DNA of 64,000 nucleotides from Earliella scabrosa (GCA_022605405.1 JABYQQ010000005.1:1984001-2048000), one strand, 5' to 3'; shown: positions 23,470-35,163, numbered from the stretch's first letter. Translations and numbers: made by a program. The notes: generated by a model from the sequence alone, not told the origin.

Positions 23470-25638
23470 TTACCCCTCTTCCAAGTCCAACTCAAGGACG
23501 CTGAGAGATTTTCAGCAATCAAATTACAGGCAGCAGACGCAAAACCGACATACCATTCTTCGGACTCTCTCCGCGCTGGCGCATAGGCGGAAAACGTGTA
23601 GGTGTTGCCCAAGAAGCGTCCAGGATTGAATACGTGGCAGCCCTCGTACGTCATTTGATACCGGTCGTACTTGTCGGCGAGAACCACCTAACAACAGCGC
23701 ACATTAGTAAGGCTTGCTCCGGACCGCCTCGGGTGGACTCACAGCGGTCGGTAGGGGATACAACCGAAGAGCGTGGTCATAGTCAGATAAGGTCGGTTGA
23801 ATCGCTGTCGTGACTGGCATGAGATGGCTCTGATCCAAGATCGTCTGTACGAGCTAGTGACGGGTCAGTGTAAGGTGTTCTATGTGCACGACATGTCCAA
23901 CACTCACGTAACGCTTGAGGTCATCATTCTTGACATCGGGCTTCACGCCCACTAAGTTTCGAAGCATTCGAGACATCAAGTCCTCTCGGAAGATTACTAT
24001 CTCTTGTTCGAAGAACTTGATGCGACATGGGTTGCTTGCCATGTGGATATGGGGCACGCGTGACTTCAGACGTGAGACGAAGGAGGGGAGGATCGGTCGG
24101 CGAGGAAGAACCGAGTTGACTGTTACGTCGAGTGGGCCAGGGACTAAGATAATATGCGTGGTGCGAGTGATGAGTGGGTAGCTGGTGATGAGGTCGGCCA
24201 AAGCTTCGAAATTATCTGTTGCTCTCGTTTAGGCAATAGGAAATAGGAAGAGATCATGATGTGTTTGCCTTGCCTTGGTATTTACGGACTTCTCGCCCAT
24301 TTCCTTGAGGGACACCGGTGCTAGTGAAATTGCCACATAGAACGATGACCTTTGGGATAAAGCTATTCTCCATGCAATTGTCAAACATCTTCCGAAGGCC
24401 GAGAAGCGTATCTGGTTTGTCCAGCCAGACATCTGACAATACGAAGAATCTCATATCAGGAAGCTCCAGTTGCACACGACTCGCAAACGTTTTCTTCGCG
24501 ACGCTCGTCATATCAGCTAAACCGCGAGGGATAAACGGCGGGGACACTCACATCTTCGAGGAGCGTCGTTGCTCCTCGACCGAGGAAGTCAATGTGGCCA
24601 AAAATTGAGCGTGCTGCTTCTCGACTCTCACATGGAGGATGCCCGATAGCAATGACGAGTAATGTGGCATCCTCAGTATAGTCGCCCTCGACTAGAGCGA
24701 AGCATCCCTCGGTGAACAGTCCTTCGCTGGGTTGGTCCTGATTACAAGTGAGCCATCTCCAACATACGAAGTCAAGACAGAAGATCGTTACCAGTTGAGA
24801 GAAGTCTAGCTCCACGAGGCCATCCTGGTCCTCAAGGCAAAGCTTACCCTCCTTCGAGTGCGTTAGCATCCCAAACAGAAGAAAGCGGTCTCCTGGCCGT
24901 CCAAGGAGCTGTTTCGTTGACCTCAGCTGTGTGGAACATCAATATCACGCCGTAACGAACAAATAGGCGAACTGACAGTGAGGAGATTTTCTCTATCTTT
25001 GGATGGCAAGGTGGACGGTGAGAAATGGTCGTTCCGCAAAACACACTGCTTGATGACGTTGAGTCGATTCCTCATGGATATCACTCGGGAGTCCGCGGAT
25101 CCTGAGGACGTTAACGTGTTCTGCGCTCTAGCACAACTTGGCCATTAGAAAAGCTTCAGAGCTAGCCTGGTGTGTGAGGCAACATACCGCTCGAACGTAC
25201 TGCGTTCTGTGGACCAGTTCCATAGGGGCATCTCGAAGGCGTCAATCACGTAAAGGTGGCCATCTGCATCGAGCTGGACAGGTCCATCTTCTCCGTTGTC
25301 CTCTCCGTTCTGGAATGTTTCGTACACTCGATGCAATACATCGAGAGCAACCTTCATCTGGGCGTCTGGACAGAAGGGTCAGCGACAGTCAAGACAATGG
25401 GCCACAGATTAACCATCTTGCTTGTTGTATTCTTTTGCAATCCATTCTATCGAAAACTCGACGTCCTCGTCCGCGATGTCATGGCGGTCGAGCAGATCTT
25501 CCAAGAACTCCAGTGATTCGGGTCCAAGGGAATGGCCATACTTTCTGAACACCTGCAGTCACATCAGCACCTTTTGTCGGTTGAGTTCTACTGTCATGTA
25601 GAGCATACCTTGATAATGACCTGCTTCCTCTCACCCAT
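23470..25638 (-). CDS. DPB2: DNA polymerase epsilon subunit B
   Basis: Essential second subunit of the leading-strand replicative polymerase, with an inactive calcineurin-like phosphoesterase fold. Eleven exons: 23470..23500, 23554..23687, 23743..23844, 23908..24215, 24274..24493, 24552..24737, 24792..24926, 24977..25127, 25188..25365, 25414..25552, 25609..25638. Sum 1,614 nt, 537 residues. The N-terminus [20 protein letters not shown] matches family openings. Other family blocks are [46 protein letters not shown] (near residue 290), [10 protein letters not shown], the [20 protein letters not shown] segment with SNPCRIKF, and CHVFNPGRF. The last exon supplies an acidic end (LELDLEEG). The intron 24216-24273 needs a GC donor (CCAAG|GCAAGG) to keep KYQDNFEAL in frame; the nearest GT donor would drop conserved residues. 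Divergent from the PHAF1 gene across 381 bases. Confidence 0.95.
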
Positions 25639-26019
25639 CGCAGTCCACGCTAATACCTTGGTGGTTGTGGCGGGGAGGGAACAACTGGAAGCTTAGTCCG
25701 AAAGAGCGATTTTCTCTAGATAACATCTTATCAGTATAAGTGCCATGAGAGTACCAGCCAAAAAGTCATGCACATACCGCTTGCTGTAGTAATCCAAGCG
25801 ACAGTCAGTGCCAGAGGCAGTGGGAGCGCGAAGCAAAGGACGCGTCTGTGACTGCTGAACACGGGTGTGACAGTGCGTAACGCGACGCGTGGGGTTGTCC
25901 CTTGCTCCTCCGCCTTCACTTACGCCACAATTCCCCATGCTGCCTCTTGTGGTTGTACGCCTTCTCAATCCAAACCACTAATACCCCCTAGCGCTATTGC
26001 AGTCATCAGGAGCGACACA
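25639..26019. promoter_or_regulatory. Probable bidirectional promoter, DPB2 / PHAF1
   Basis: 381 bases separate the start codons of two divergent genes, so both promoters must lie here or overlap the genes. No clear TATA or CCAAT arrangement is visible. The call rests on gene layout alone. Confidence 0.5.
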
Positions 26020-27525
26020 ATGTTCTCAACTCTGGAGCTTGACATTCGACCAGGGGGAGGCCTCGGTATGTTTGAGATCGGTGAGCTTTGCGCTTGTGTC
26101 AAGCCTTTGGGCCAATTGTAATACAGAACTAGGCACCTCCCTGTGGAATGTGCTGGACCTCCTCCGTGGCATGCAGCACTTCTTCCCCCAGGTCGATGTC
26201 AAGTACGACCCTGACTCGCCCACAACGCCCATCGTCCTCCACATCCGACCACATCTTGACCTCCTGTTCTCGGGTTATCAGCAAAGGCTGCACACTATTT
26301 CCGTGAAGAAGCTCCGTGATCCGCATCCCCCTCTCACGTTGACCTACAAGAAGGCCGTGCTGTCCTCAAATGATGAGGTGCTACGAAGAGTGAGCGTCAG
26401 TCGAATGTTCGGCCCGACCTACCCTGGAGACGACCTGCGATACCCTGGGGTCTCCTTCAGCTTTGAAGAAGATGGGAGAGGCGAGAGCCTAAAGAGTCCA
26501 TCCGGTGCAGACGACAGGCAACAGGAGGTCAAGCGAGTCATCATTTCCCAGAAAAGTGCAGATGGAGAGCAGCGGGACGCGCTCGATGAGGTCACGGAGT
26601 GCCCTGTCATGGCGGGTGAGTTATCAAGGGCCATTGTGAAGGTAGCTCAATCCCCCATCCCTCCTACTAGATCGATGACACGAGTCGTGATAGGTTCACG
26701 AAGGTGTCACTCTCCATTTCTACCCAACGGGGTCGACATCAATTCGGGTCCTCCTGGGTACCAGCACAGCACAAGATCTAACGTCTGACTTGGGCCCTCC
26801 GGTCAGGGTTCACTACAAGGAGGACGACAGAATGACGATCCACTCACGGAGTGGGCAAGCCGAGACCGACACGGATGGGGACTGTATGGCTTGTTTCATG
26901 CAGGCATAGTTCATTTCTCGCCCATGCTGATCTATGGTCACACAGACTTCTACAATTACCAGCAGCATGGTATCGACTTCTTGATATCAGGTTCCTCGCA
27001 TACCGTGAAGAAGATCGTACTCCATACCAACGTCGTAAGTTATTGATAGTTGGTCTCGAAGTCCTTCTCTCATCCTGTCCCTAGCCTGGCACGCCGTTGT
27101 TCCAGCGGTACAAACGTTGCCCATGGGAAATCGAGGGGTGGCCGGAAGACGATGAGGATGGTTCGCACACTCAACGATGCACTAATATTGTTAGCTTACC
27201 ATAACTTCAGAGTCTCCTCCGCGGAAACGCTTTCACGAACGAGTCCGTCCGATCCCGTACTATGGATTGACCTGCTCTAACGTCATTCCAGGTTGAAGAT
27301 ATTCAGCATTTTATTGCGCCTGGCGAAGCCCCGCCCTCAATGATCCTCAACAGGACAGACGACGAAGATGGCCTCCGATTGCCGAGCTCGACAACCCGTG
27401 CGTCATCGCTACCGCACACACTGTGTAGCTCAGTGCTGACCTCGAACCCAGGACTATTCGGATACGACGGCATCATCCTAGAGGCTACTGAGTCGGCGCA
27501 GGTAGTAGCGGTGATGTTGTTCTAG
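26020..27525 (+). CDS. PHAF1 / UPF0183-family protein
   Basis: Homologue of human C16orf70/PHAF1 (formerly UPF0183), reported in animals to act at autophagosome formation sites. Eight exons: 26020..26080, 26133..26641, 26694..26883, 26946..27034, 27085..27160, 27211..27242, 27292..27397, 27452..27525; 378 residues. Family landmarks are the opening LDIRPGGGLGMFEIG-TSLWNVL, the RMFGPTYPG segment (vertebrate SFGATHPG), SFSFE, TSDLGPPVRVHYKEDDRM-IHS, the glycine/aromatic stretch DYFYNYQQHGIDFLIS, HTVKKIVLHTNVPGTPLFQRY, and the C-terminus SSTTRLFGYDGIILEATES. Exon 27211..27242 is only 32 nt and was placed because it restores frame between EDDED and VEDIQHF. The start at 26020 is the ATG nearest the family N-terminus. 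The 3' end is 149 bases from the opposing nucleotidase gene. Confidence 0.9.
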
Positions 27526-27674
27526 AACGACTTGGTTGAGGCTTCTGGAGAGCGGACATACGTGTACAAGAAGACCCGGACGACCATGTATCATATGTAT
27601 CTATCACTACATTGTATGAGTCTCGAATTCTAGCGCTACACACTACGCAGTCTCAACTGTCAGGCGTCTAGACG

Positions 27675-28694
27675 CTATTTCTTGAAGATCTCTGGCCAAA
27701 CACTCCGTAGTTCGTCCAACTTGGTGATGGCTACAATGCCATCTGCGGTCTCCCCTTCCTTGATATCGCTACCGATGTATTTCGGCTTTCCGCCCTCGAC
27801 GTGCAGAAGCCCTCTTTCACAAAAATGCACGCAGTGTCCCCACCCGAGCTGGAGGGCAGCTCGAACGTTTGCGAGGCTATCATCGACGAAGTAACACTTC
27901 GAGGGGTCCTCAACCCCTGCTACTTTCATCGCCTAAGAAGGCCATCGTCAACACAAGTCAATCTCGAACAAAGGTCTCCTCACATTGTTGTAGAACTCAG
28001 GTTCGGGTTTGCAGTTAAACTCTGGGTTAGAGTAGTCGCAGAAGACGATGCCCTCTACGAGGTCGTCGACGCCAAGGATACGAAGTACTCGCGAAGCATG
28101 CTACTCTTTGTAGGTCAACAAATGCAGATGGTGTAAGAAGAGAACAATTCGTACTGTGTGATAGGCATTGGTGAGACCCCAAACTCTAGCCTTCGAGCGA
28201 TCTATGTCTTCAAGAAGCTTCCGAAGGGTAGCATCGGGTTTGAGCAGCTCTTCCAATGGCAGGGAGCCGTCACATTTGCGATCGAAGTCTATGGGATCTG
28301 TGAGGGGAGGGATGAGCGGGTATTCTGACTGTAGATACTACGTCAGGACTTGCCGATTTGATGGTGCCGTACGAGACCTCGTATGGCAAGGCCGTACTGC
28401 GAGTAGTATCTGTGATGAAGCTTCGACGCCTCTTCATCTGGTAGTCCCATTCCAACGAAGTATGCTGACGTTCAACGCGTAAGAGGAGCAGTGGACGTGC
28501 ACCATAGAGAGCAATACCACACCATGTATGCGTTCTCCCATCGCGTGCGATATTCCTGCGCTGGCCGAATAGAGGGTATTGTCAATGTCAAGCCATACGA
28601 TGCAGCGCTGGTCCTCTGTCCAATACAGATGAATTTCATGTGGAAGAAACCCTACGGATATGATGTACTGACGAGTTTCCTGTATAGAAGCCAT
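27675..28694 (-). CDS. HAD-superfamily pyrimidine 5'-nucleotidase (SDT1/PHM8 type)
   Basis: Dephosphorylates pyrimidine nucleotides; the yeast relatives are Sdt1 and Phm8. Six exons: 27675..27932, 27984..28100, 28155..28297, 28354..28464, 28523..28615, 28673..28694; 247 residues. HAD motif I is WLDIDNTLY with the nucleophile Asp near residue 17; motif II lies at GLTNA; motif IV is CYFVDDS. Other subfamily blocks: GLAIRGLVRHHQIDPIDFDRKCDG and HFCERGL. Intron 28298-28353 uses a GC donor (ATCG|GCAAGT) with a CACAG acceptor; no GT donor keeps HQIDPIDF together. The short first exon relies on a GTCAGT donor; reading straight through would add 19 residues before the catalytic motif without a stop, so the first intron is the least certain part. 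Confidence 0.9.
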
Positions 28695-29120
28695 GACAGA
28701 CGATGGTGGTAGGATGTTTTGATTGTCTCAAGGCAAAATACACGCAGCCATATAAGAGGCAACGTCGGTTCATGGAGTCATGGTACGGGATTGACTCACG
28801 GACTGTCAGCTAGACGCCCTAGCAAGGCGCTTAATTGCCATGTCGAGCCAAGTAACCGCTGGTGGATAGTCTCGTACAACCGTCCAACGGTATCAACAAG
28901 GCCGCAACACTTCAAGATCGACCTCAACGCCGTGAGTACGATTTCATGCTCTATAGCGACTGAGACGGATGTCTTGGATGGGTCGGAATGGATGGTTAGG
29001 AGGCTGCTGGCGAAACAACGGTGGATGGGGCTGGATTGGAGGTTGCGCGGTTGGATGTACTCAGGGCGACTTCATGGACGACAAATCGTCACTTCTCAAG
29101 CTGACACTCTTCCTGCCCAG
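28695..29120. promoter_or_regulatory. Divergent promoter region and RPL6 5'UTR intron
   Basis: Holds the promoters of the nucleotidase gene and RPL6. A likely 5'UTR intron of RPL6 runs 28932-29120: the donor GTGAGT follows CAACGCC, and the acceptor CCCAG directly abuts the ATG. At 189 bases it is about three times longer than other introns here. I looked for C/D box snoRNA signals inside and found none. Confidence 0.55.
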
Positions 29121-29927
29121 ATGGCCCGCAGCAAGGAACTCGTCCCCAGCATCGGCCGTCTCTCGCGTTCCGCCGTCTTCGCCCGCCGCGGTCTCTACAA
29201 GGGCCAGAAAAAATCCGAGAAGCCCGCAGTGGCTGAGGCCCCCGCGACGAAGGAGGTCACCGTTGGCGGTGAGAAGAACGGCTCGACACGTATTGTGCCA
29301 ACCAAGAAGGCACCTCGCTTCTACCCTGCTGAGGACGTCCGCTCACCCAAGAAGAGCCGCAAAACCCCCAAGCCCGCGAAGCTCCGCTCATCCATCACAC
29401 CCGGCACTGTCCTCATCCTCCTTGCGGGTCGCTTCCGGGGGAAGCGCGTCGTGTTCTTGAAGCAGCTGGCGAGTGGGCTGCTGCTGGTCACCGGTCCCTT
29501 CAAGGTGAACGGTGTTCCCCTCAGGAGGGTGAACCAGGCATACGTGATTGCCACCTCTACCAAGGTCGACCTTGGCGACTTCAAGGTGCGTTCCCAGTTT
29601 CCCATGACCACATTTTCCGTGCATGAACGCGAACGCACCTCCCGAATCCGATGGCATATTGATCATGATCGACAGGTTGACGAGAAAATCAACGACGCCT
29701 ACTTCGCGAAGGCACCCTCCAAGGGCCCCCGCTCTGCGGAGGAGGAGTTTTTCTCAGAGGGCAAGCCTAAGGAGAAGGCTGCATTCCCCGAGTCGAAGGC
29801 GGCAGACCAGAAGGTGGTTGACTCTGCCGTCATCGCTGCTATCAAGAAGACCGAGAACCTCCAGAAGTACATCAAGTCCACCTTCGGTCTGTCGAAGGGC
29901 CAGTTCCCTCACCAGCTCGTCTTCTAA
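29121..29927 (+). CDS. RPL6: 60S ribosomal protein L6 (eL6)
   Basis: Structural protein of the large ribosomal subunit. Exons 29121..29585 and 29676..29927 give 238 residues. Family blocks: TPGTVLILLAGRFRGKRVVFLKQL, LLLVTGPFKVNGVPLRRVNQAYVIATSTK and the C-terminal KYIKSTFGLSKGQFPHQLVF. (Each is quoted in part; the runs are contiguous in the translation.) The single coding intron, 29586-29675, interrupts GDFK|VDEKINDAYF. The start at 29121 immediately follows a strong acceptor, so the leader is probably spliced. Codons are heavily biased toward C/G at third positions, as in the methionine synthase gene, consistent with high expression. The N-terminal 70 residues are Lys/Pro-rich, usual for fungal L6. 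Confidence 0.95.
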   Translation: MARSKELVPSIGRLSRSAVFARRGLYKGQKKSEKPAVAEAPATKEVTVGGEKNGSTRIVPTKKAPRFYPAEDVRSPKKSRKTPKPAKLRSSITPGTVLILLAGRFRGKRVVFLKQLASGLLLVTGPFKVNGVPLRRVNQAYVIATSTKVDLGDFKVRSQFPMTTFSVHERERTSRIRWHIDHDRQVDEKINDAYFAKAPSKGPRSAEEEFFSEGKPKEKAAFPESKAADQKVVDSAVIAAIKKTENLQKYIKSTFGLSKGQFPHQLVF

Positions 29928-30221
29928 GCGGTGGAAGGTTTGGGGAGGTCGCCGGCGATGGAGGGGAGTTGGGCGGTCTTGCAGCTATGACTATGATATG
30001 CCCTACAGCACACGCATGACTTCTATACGCACCTTGATATGCTAGGCTCGGGCGTTGTAAAATGCTTTCGAATGATCGTCGACAACATGCATGTCAGGAT
30101 TGCAGAGTCACAGTACTAGTGACTGTGTAGTCATTCTGCAAGAGGTTCTGATGTTCTCATAACCCTAACCCTATCGAACCACTACTCGCACATTGATGAT
30201 TGGTTCGTAGGCTTTCAGTAG
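29928..30221. other. Intergenic, convergent 3' regions
   Basis: 294 bases between RPL6 and the end of the HET gene. Contains two adjacent CCCTAA units at 30163-30174, too few to call a telomeric repeat. Nothing else seen. Confidence 0.5.
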
Positions 30222-32653
30222 TCATAACATACGTACTCGTATCCTGCCCGACCCTCTCGCAGTAACAGTAGGCCCTTTCACCTGTCTCAGCTCCATGACG
30301 TCGATACGGGTGGCTATCAACCTCATAACATAGTAGCAGTGGAATCGCTCCTCCTCGATGTCCACGGCGTTGAACGTGTTCTCCGTTGCAGGCTTGATTG
30401 AGGCGGCAATACATGCAGTTAACTCTGCAGCTTTGGGAAGTTTTAGGAAGAGTAAGCTGTTGCACTGGATACTGGGCGGCCGTCCAACAGCGTCTAGCAC
30501 CAATGGCGAATACGACAGCTTCAGGGCGATATCGTGCTTATCCTGAGCCACGCAACAGCCCGGGATGTCTGTCTTCAGGGTCGTAACATCGAAGAAGATC
30601 GCCCAGAATTCGGCAATAAGACCCTCTGACGTGCAGAGCGCAGTGCACTCGTCCGGGACCAGCGACAGCGCGGGCGCGGTCTTTGTCATGAGGGTCGTCG
30701 GTGCCCATTGGAAGTAAGGCAGGTCTAAGCGCGGCGCGATGACGAAAACAATATCCCTCGGTAGCTTGCCAATCTGGAGGAGGAAGCTCCGCATCCGCTG
30801 CCCGGGTAGGAGCTGCACCAGCACCATAGCGTCAATGCCGAGCAGACCCGCAACGGCCAGTGTCTCGTCGGCTGCCTTGCTAGTGCTTCGCCACCTGAGA
30901 GCGTGAGCCACGTGTGATACATTGAAGTTGGCGTATGGCTGGGTCCTGCTCTGATAGTGGCGGAGGCGGAAGACCTCACTCGCAAGGTCCATGAGCAGCG
31001 GGTCGAAGAAGCCCTCGCCGGAGGGGATAATGTCCGCGACATCGACCATGGTATCGGACAGCTCGAACACGAGCTTCTGGGCGAGCATGGCTTCTTGCAG
31101 CGTCCAGAGACGCTGCATCCATCCGGAGCCGATGACGCGCAAGAGCTTCTCCTCCATGGGGGCTCCGGCGGAGCAAGTGCGAATACCCGAGTCGCGCACG
31201 AGCACAACTGAGGCCCGCTGGTAGGTCTTCGCCATCAAACCGATGGCGCGCTTTCTCGACTCCTTTTGAGCGGGTACGCAGAGTGAATCCATCCAGAGGT
31301 GGGCGCCCGGGAGGGCTGCTGCCACCAGCGACGCTAGATGATTCACCTGACAACACGGCAGTCCTTGCTCGGTGGTGCTCCCGAGGCCATCAGACCAGAC
31401 ATGCGAAATGGCCACGTAGGGTGCGTCCGATCCGGATGCCACGGTCAGAGTAGGCTCTCCGTCGCCTACATGGGATATTTGCAAGACGGGGATATCGTCC
31501 TTCCCGAGCAGTTTGATCACCTCGTCGGCTGACGGTCCAATGAATGGGCATCGACAATCCTCGCGAACATGCCTCGCCGTGTAGTTGCTAGTGTCGATGC
31601 TGTTGACGACGCATTCCGCGTTCGTGCACCTGTCGTGTGTGTATTGGACTTGACCTCGCGGCGGGGGCATCGTGCTCGCGTACTGCAACACGCACGCACT
31701 CTCGAGGCCACGTACGATGAACGGGCACCAGCCGGCAGAGACCATCGCGGCCTGCTGAGAGCCTATCACGTCCTTCGCAAACGACCACTGCACGCCTAAC
31801 GGGCGCACGACGTTGAAAACTGCACGCGAGGACGTCAGCGCCTGCGCGATGCAAGCGATCGCGCTGTACACCGTAGCGAGCTGCGCGGCCGGGACGCCGC
31901 TCCTACGGATGAGGTCGGACATATGAGGATGGAGCAGATGTAACTGGAGAAGCCCGTTCGCCTGCTGGAGGGTGGTGGCGGACCGCGCAGCCCATTCCTG
32001 TTTAGCCTGGGAGGAGTCGTCCAACGCTCGGACGCGAGTGCGCCAGTCCCTGAGGAGGCCAGGCAGGCACCTGGCAGTCATCATGATCCTCCCGTCCTCG
32101 GTTTGGCGGAGCAGATCACTTTCCAGGACTTTGTTCTCCATGACCGCCTCGAGCAGTCCGAAAGTGAACAGACACTGGAATTGGGCGGCGTATGCCATGG
32201 GATTCGTTCTGTCGCAAGCATGAAGCGACTTGGAATATTGGTGGAAAGTCATAAGTGCTTGACCGTCGTGAGACCCACCCAACCACGTAGTGTCCTTAAA
32301 TAGGAAGGCCGACGGTGTCTGTGTCGAGTGCGGAAGGGAACTCCCACCCGGGTTCGTAGGCTTCAACTTGGAGATGGATCTGTGAGGTTGCAATCAAGTG
32401 CTAAGGTAGAGATCGATTGATTTGCGCAAGAAAGAGCCATACCGTTTGAACGATGAATCGCTATCGTTTTCGTTCTGTGAGCCGGTCGCATCCCCCTGTA
32501 TCCTCATTATAGATCTAGAGACCCGTCTATGAGTCTTGAGCTAGAAGGACTGACCATGCCATTCGAGATCTTTTCCTGAATATCAGGCCCAGCTTCATCT
32601 GTTAGGACGTCTAACAGGGACCCGGCGGACGGAACTTGCTGCACCTCCTGCAT
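30222..32653 (-). CDS. HET-domain (heterokaryon incompatibility) protein
   Basis: HET-domain proteins trigger programmed cell death when genetically unlike hyphae fuse; the domain is distantly TIR-like. Exons 30222..32379, 32443..32495 and 32555..32653 give 769 residues. The domain runs from about residue 375 to 480: YVAISHVWSDGLGS, then HLWMDSLCVPAQ about 45 residues on, then QRLWTLQEA. A leading segment has spaced Cys residues (CTNAECV, CRCPFIGPS). The last 250 residues show no recognised domain. The long third exon has no ATG near its start; two short 5' exons (MQEVQQVP..., GDATGSQNEN...) join it in phase through GTCAGT/ATACAG and GTATGG/CACAG introns, so I start at 32653. There is no NACHT or WD-repeat region, unlike HET-E/HET-D. 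No allelic partner gene is next to it. Divergent from COX18. Confidence 0.85.
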
Positions 32654-32996
32654 AACGAATCAAGTTGAACATCCGAAGCGTGAAGTACATTCGTGCTGAA
32701 CTCACCATCAACGCAACTCTGCAGCTGTTGGAATATTCAGTTATGCCCCAGGGAGGACGACTGGCACAAAGCGCTGGCAAGGCGTACGGTGGGAGCAAGC
32801 CGCATGCTTCCTAACTCTATTAAAGCTCGTGCGAGCTCGAGCCTCGAAGTATATACGCGTATGAGCTCAAGACACTGTTCATTCCGTGTGAGTGGGTCAG
32901 ATGTAGAAAAGATGCTCTTCGGCCTTGTAAGATCTCGCCGAGCGCTGGTCAGAGCATAGTACGCTATGTACTATAGCGGCATTCTGATAGATTCTA
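32654..32996. promoter_or_regulatory. Divergent promoter region, HET gene / COX18
   Basis: 343 bases between divergent start codons. A TATATAC-like motif occurs at about 32850-32857, but its distance fits neither gene especially well. Call based on layout. Confidence 0.4.
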
Positions 32997-34190
32997 ATGG
33001 TTACGGGCGCTCACCCGAGGACTGCACAACGCAGGATGCTTTCCACCAGGACCGCCTTCACAACTCTTCGTCCGTCACTACGCTCCTCTCGATGCCTTCT
33101 CCCTCGACCTCCGCCACGCAGGACGTTCGTGTACTCGACGATACACAGTCTATCTGAAGGCTTCCTTGATCTGGCCATTGCTCTCCCTCTTCCTCCAGAA
33201 TGGCCCGCATACTCCACCACAATCATCCTGGTCACCGTCGTGTCACGCCTCGCGTTCACCGTTCCATTCTCAGTCTGGGTTCGTTTCTCGCCAACAGTGC
33301 CCCAAACGCCGACAAGCTGACACGTCAACCCGCAGGCAAAAAACCGACAATGGCGGGCAGAAACTGTCGTCATTCCGCAGCTCAAGAAGGAGATGCCCGC
33401 TATCCATAAGCAAGTACAGCAGGACATGAAACGGGACGGCTTCCGGGGCGACAAGGAGGCAGTCATAGCGGAGATCAACAAAAGGGCACGTCCCGTGGTA
33501 CGTGTGCCGTCTCCTGCGCCATGAGCTGGTTGGTGTTCATGCTTCGCACCCCGCAGGCAACCGCGCGCCGGAAGGAGCTGCTGGCACAACACCACGCCTC
33601 GCCCACCCCCACCATCGTCCTGCCCGTCGTGACGCAGCTGCCGCTGTTCGTGGGCACGACCATGGTGCTCTCGCACGCGTCCAGCGCGCCGACCGTTTTA
33701 GACTCTGAGGCGTTCTTCACGCTCACCTCGCTCGCGCACGCGGACTCGACCCTCACGCTGCCGATCATGCTCGGGCTCATCACGCTCGCGAACGTCGAGA
33801 GCGCGCGCTGGTTCGTCAGCGCCGAGGTCCTGCAGCGCGAGGCGCAGGTCGCGAAGTGGACGGCGGAGCGCCGCGCGCGGGGCGAGCAGATCCTCGAGCC
33901 GCGCAAGATATACCAGACGACGCTCCGGATGCTCTCCGTCGGAAGGATCCTGATTGCGGCCATGGTTCCCGGGGTGAGTCGCTGTCCTCGTGTGCGCTGC
34001 GGGCGGGGGCTCGGGGCGATAGGACTGAACGTGTGTCGCTGACTGGGCGCTGCAGAGCATACAGTTGTATTGGGTGACGTCTGCGACGTTTGGGCTCGTC
34101 CAGTCGTGGATCCTGGATTACTGGGACATGCGACGCCGCAGACGGCTCCCGTCAACTTCGAGTCCGCCTAAGGATACGCCGTCAGCTTAA
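32997..34190 (+). CDS. COX18: Mitochondrial inner-membrane insertase, COX18/OXA1 family
   Basis: Member of the YidC/Oxa1/Cox18 family that inserts or translocates the Cox2 C-terminus across the inner membrane during cytochrome oxidase assembly. Exons 32997..33278, 33336..33497, 33557..33973 and 34056..34190; 331 residues. The first 45 residues are rich in Arg, Ser and Thr without acids, a mitochondrial presequence. ATG 33036 (MLSTRTAF) has better context (A at -3) and may be the true start, which would shorten the protein by 13 residues. Membrane helices: STTIILVTVVSRLAFTVPF, TIVLPVVTQLPLFVGTTMVL, LTLPIMLGLITLANVES and the C-terminal SIQLYWVTSATFGLVQSWIL. A charged matrix loop (PQLKKEMPAIHKQVQQDMKR) follows the first helix, as in the family. 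COX18 rather than OXA1 is inferred from overall shape and the short C-tail. Confidence 0.82.
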
Positions 34191-34577
34191 CGGTGGTCCG
34201 GGTCGGATCAGGGTGTTTGGACGGAGGGGACAGACCAGGACGAGGCCATTCTGGTAACAAGGTCTGGACTGAGGTGAGTCTCGATAAGTCTATCTGTGTT
34301 GCGCCTCTGCATGCTCGAATGACTACAAAGTGGTATGTGAGGGAGCCATGCTACGTTCCTACGGGGACATTGGTTCTCGTTGATTCGTCCTTGATCTAAT
34401 ATGACGAGCGTCGTTTTTGTTCATCCCCGTTCTACAACATGACACTGATGAGAGTCCATCCTTCGGTCAGACTGCAACCCGCGCGCCCATGGTCCGTCAC
34501 CGATCCGTACGGTCAGAATACCCAGCATTGTAAGGTATACTAAATAGCGCATATAATACCGCCCATAGTCGTCCCGC
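34191..34577. other. Intergenic, convergent 3' regions
   Basis: 387 bases between opposing stop codons. No gene or repeat seen. Confidence 0.5.
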
Positions 34578-35163
34578 TCATGCCTTCCGATACGCCTGCC
34601 CGTCCCGCCCGTCCACATATCGCCCAATGCCCAGATGCCACGCGAGGCGAGGCACGAGCAAGCTGAGGCCCGTGAGGAAGGTTATCCACAACAGCCCGCT
34701 CCAGTCGCGGGGATGCCACCGACTCTCGCCCAGAGCCCACCAGGTGATGGAGAGGTGCATGACGTCCGCGATAAGGAGGGGAGTGAGGAGTGCGCGGACG
34801 ATCTTCTCCTGCAGCACGGGGTGGGCGAAGAGGTATTTGCGTGCTGCGCCAAGCACGAAGAGGTTGATGAGGCCGAGAAGGCCGACGACGTGGGCGAGCT
34901 GGAGCATCGTGACTTGGGTAGCGCGGGAGAGTGGGCCGGGGGGCGCGCTGCCCGAGGGCCATGGGGCTTGTGCGTCGTGTGCCTTGGGTGGGGGTTCATG
35001 CATCGATCTGAGGACGGAGAGCGGGGGTGAGACGCACCTTCTTGGGGTCAAAGACTGCGCCGAGGAAGCCAGAGATGGCGAGGAGGGGCTCGTAGAGGCC
35101 GAAGATGAGCCAGTAGAACCACGGGAGGGCGGTGTGCGGATGGCGGTCGCGGAAGCAGGACAT
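34578..35163 (-). CDS. Small four-helix membrane protein (DUF7704-like)
   Basis: Function unknown. Exons 34578..34982 and 35038..35163 give 176 residues. The intron uses a GTGCGT donor and an AAG acceptor (CACCCAAG|GCA); a closer CAG would put the frame into a stop. Start at 35163 (MSCFRDRHPHTALP). Four hydrophobic segments fill most of the protein: WFYWLIFGLYEPLLAISGF, LQLAHVVGLLGLINLFVLG, the LTPLLIADVMHLSITWWAL stretch, and WITFLTGLSLLVPRLAWHL. From memory the pattern of a short N-terminal helix with YEP, an AH-x-x-G helix and a D-x-x-H-L helix fits small fungal DUF7704-type proteins; this name is tentative. The joined sequence FDPKK-AHDAQAPWP is polar and probably a loop. Confidence 0.62.

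Noticed and set aside
30161..30174. Telomere-like CCCTAA repeat
   Set aside because: Only two adjacent units; far too few to indicate a telomere or an interstitial telomeric array.
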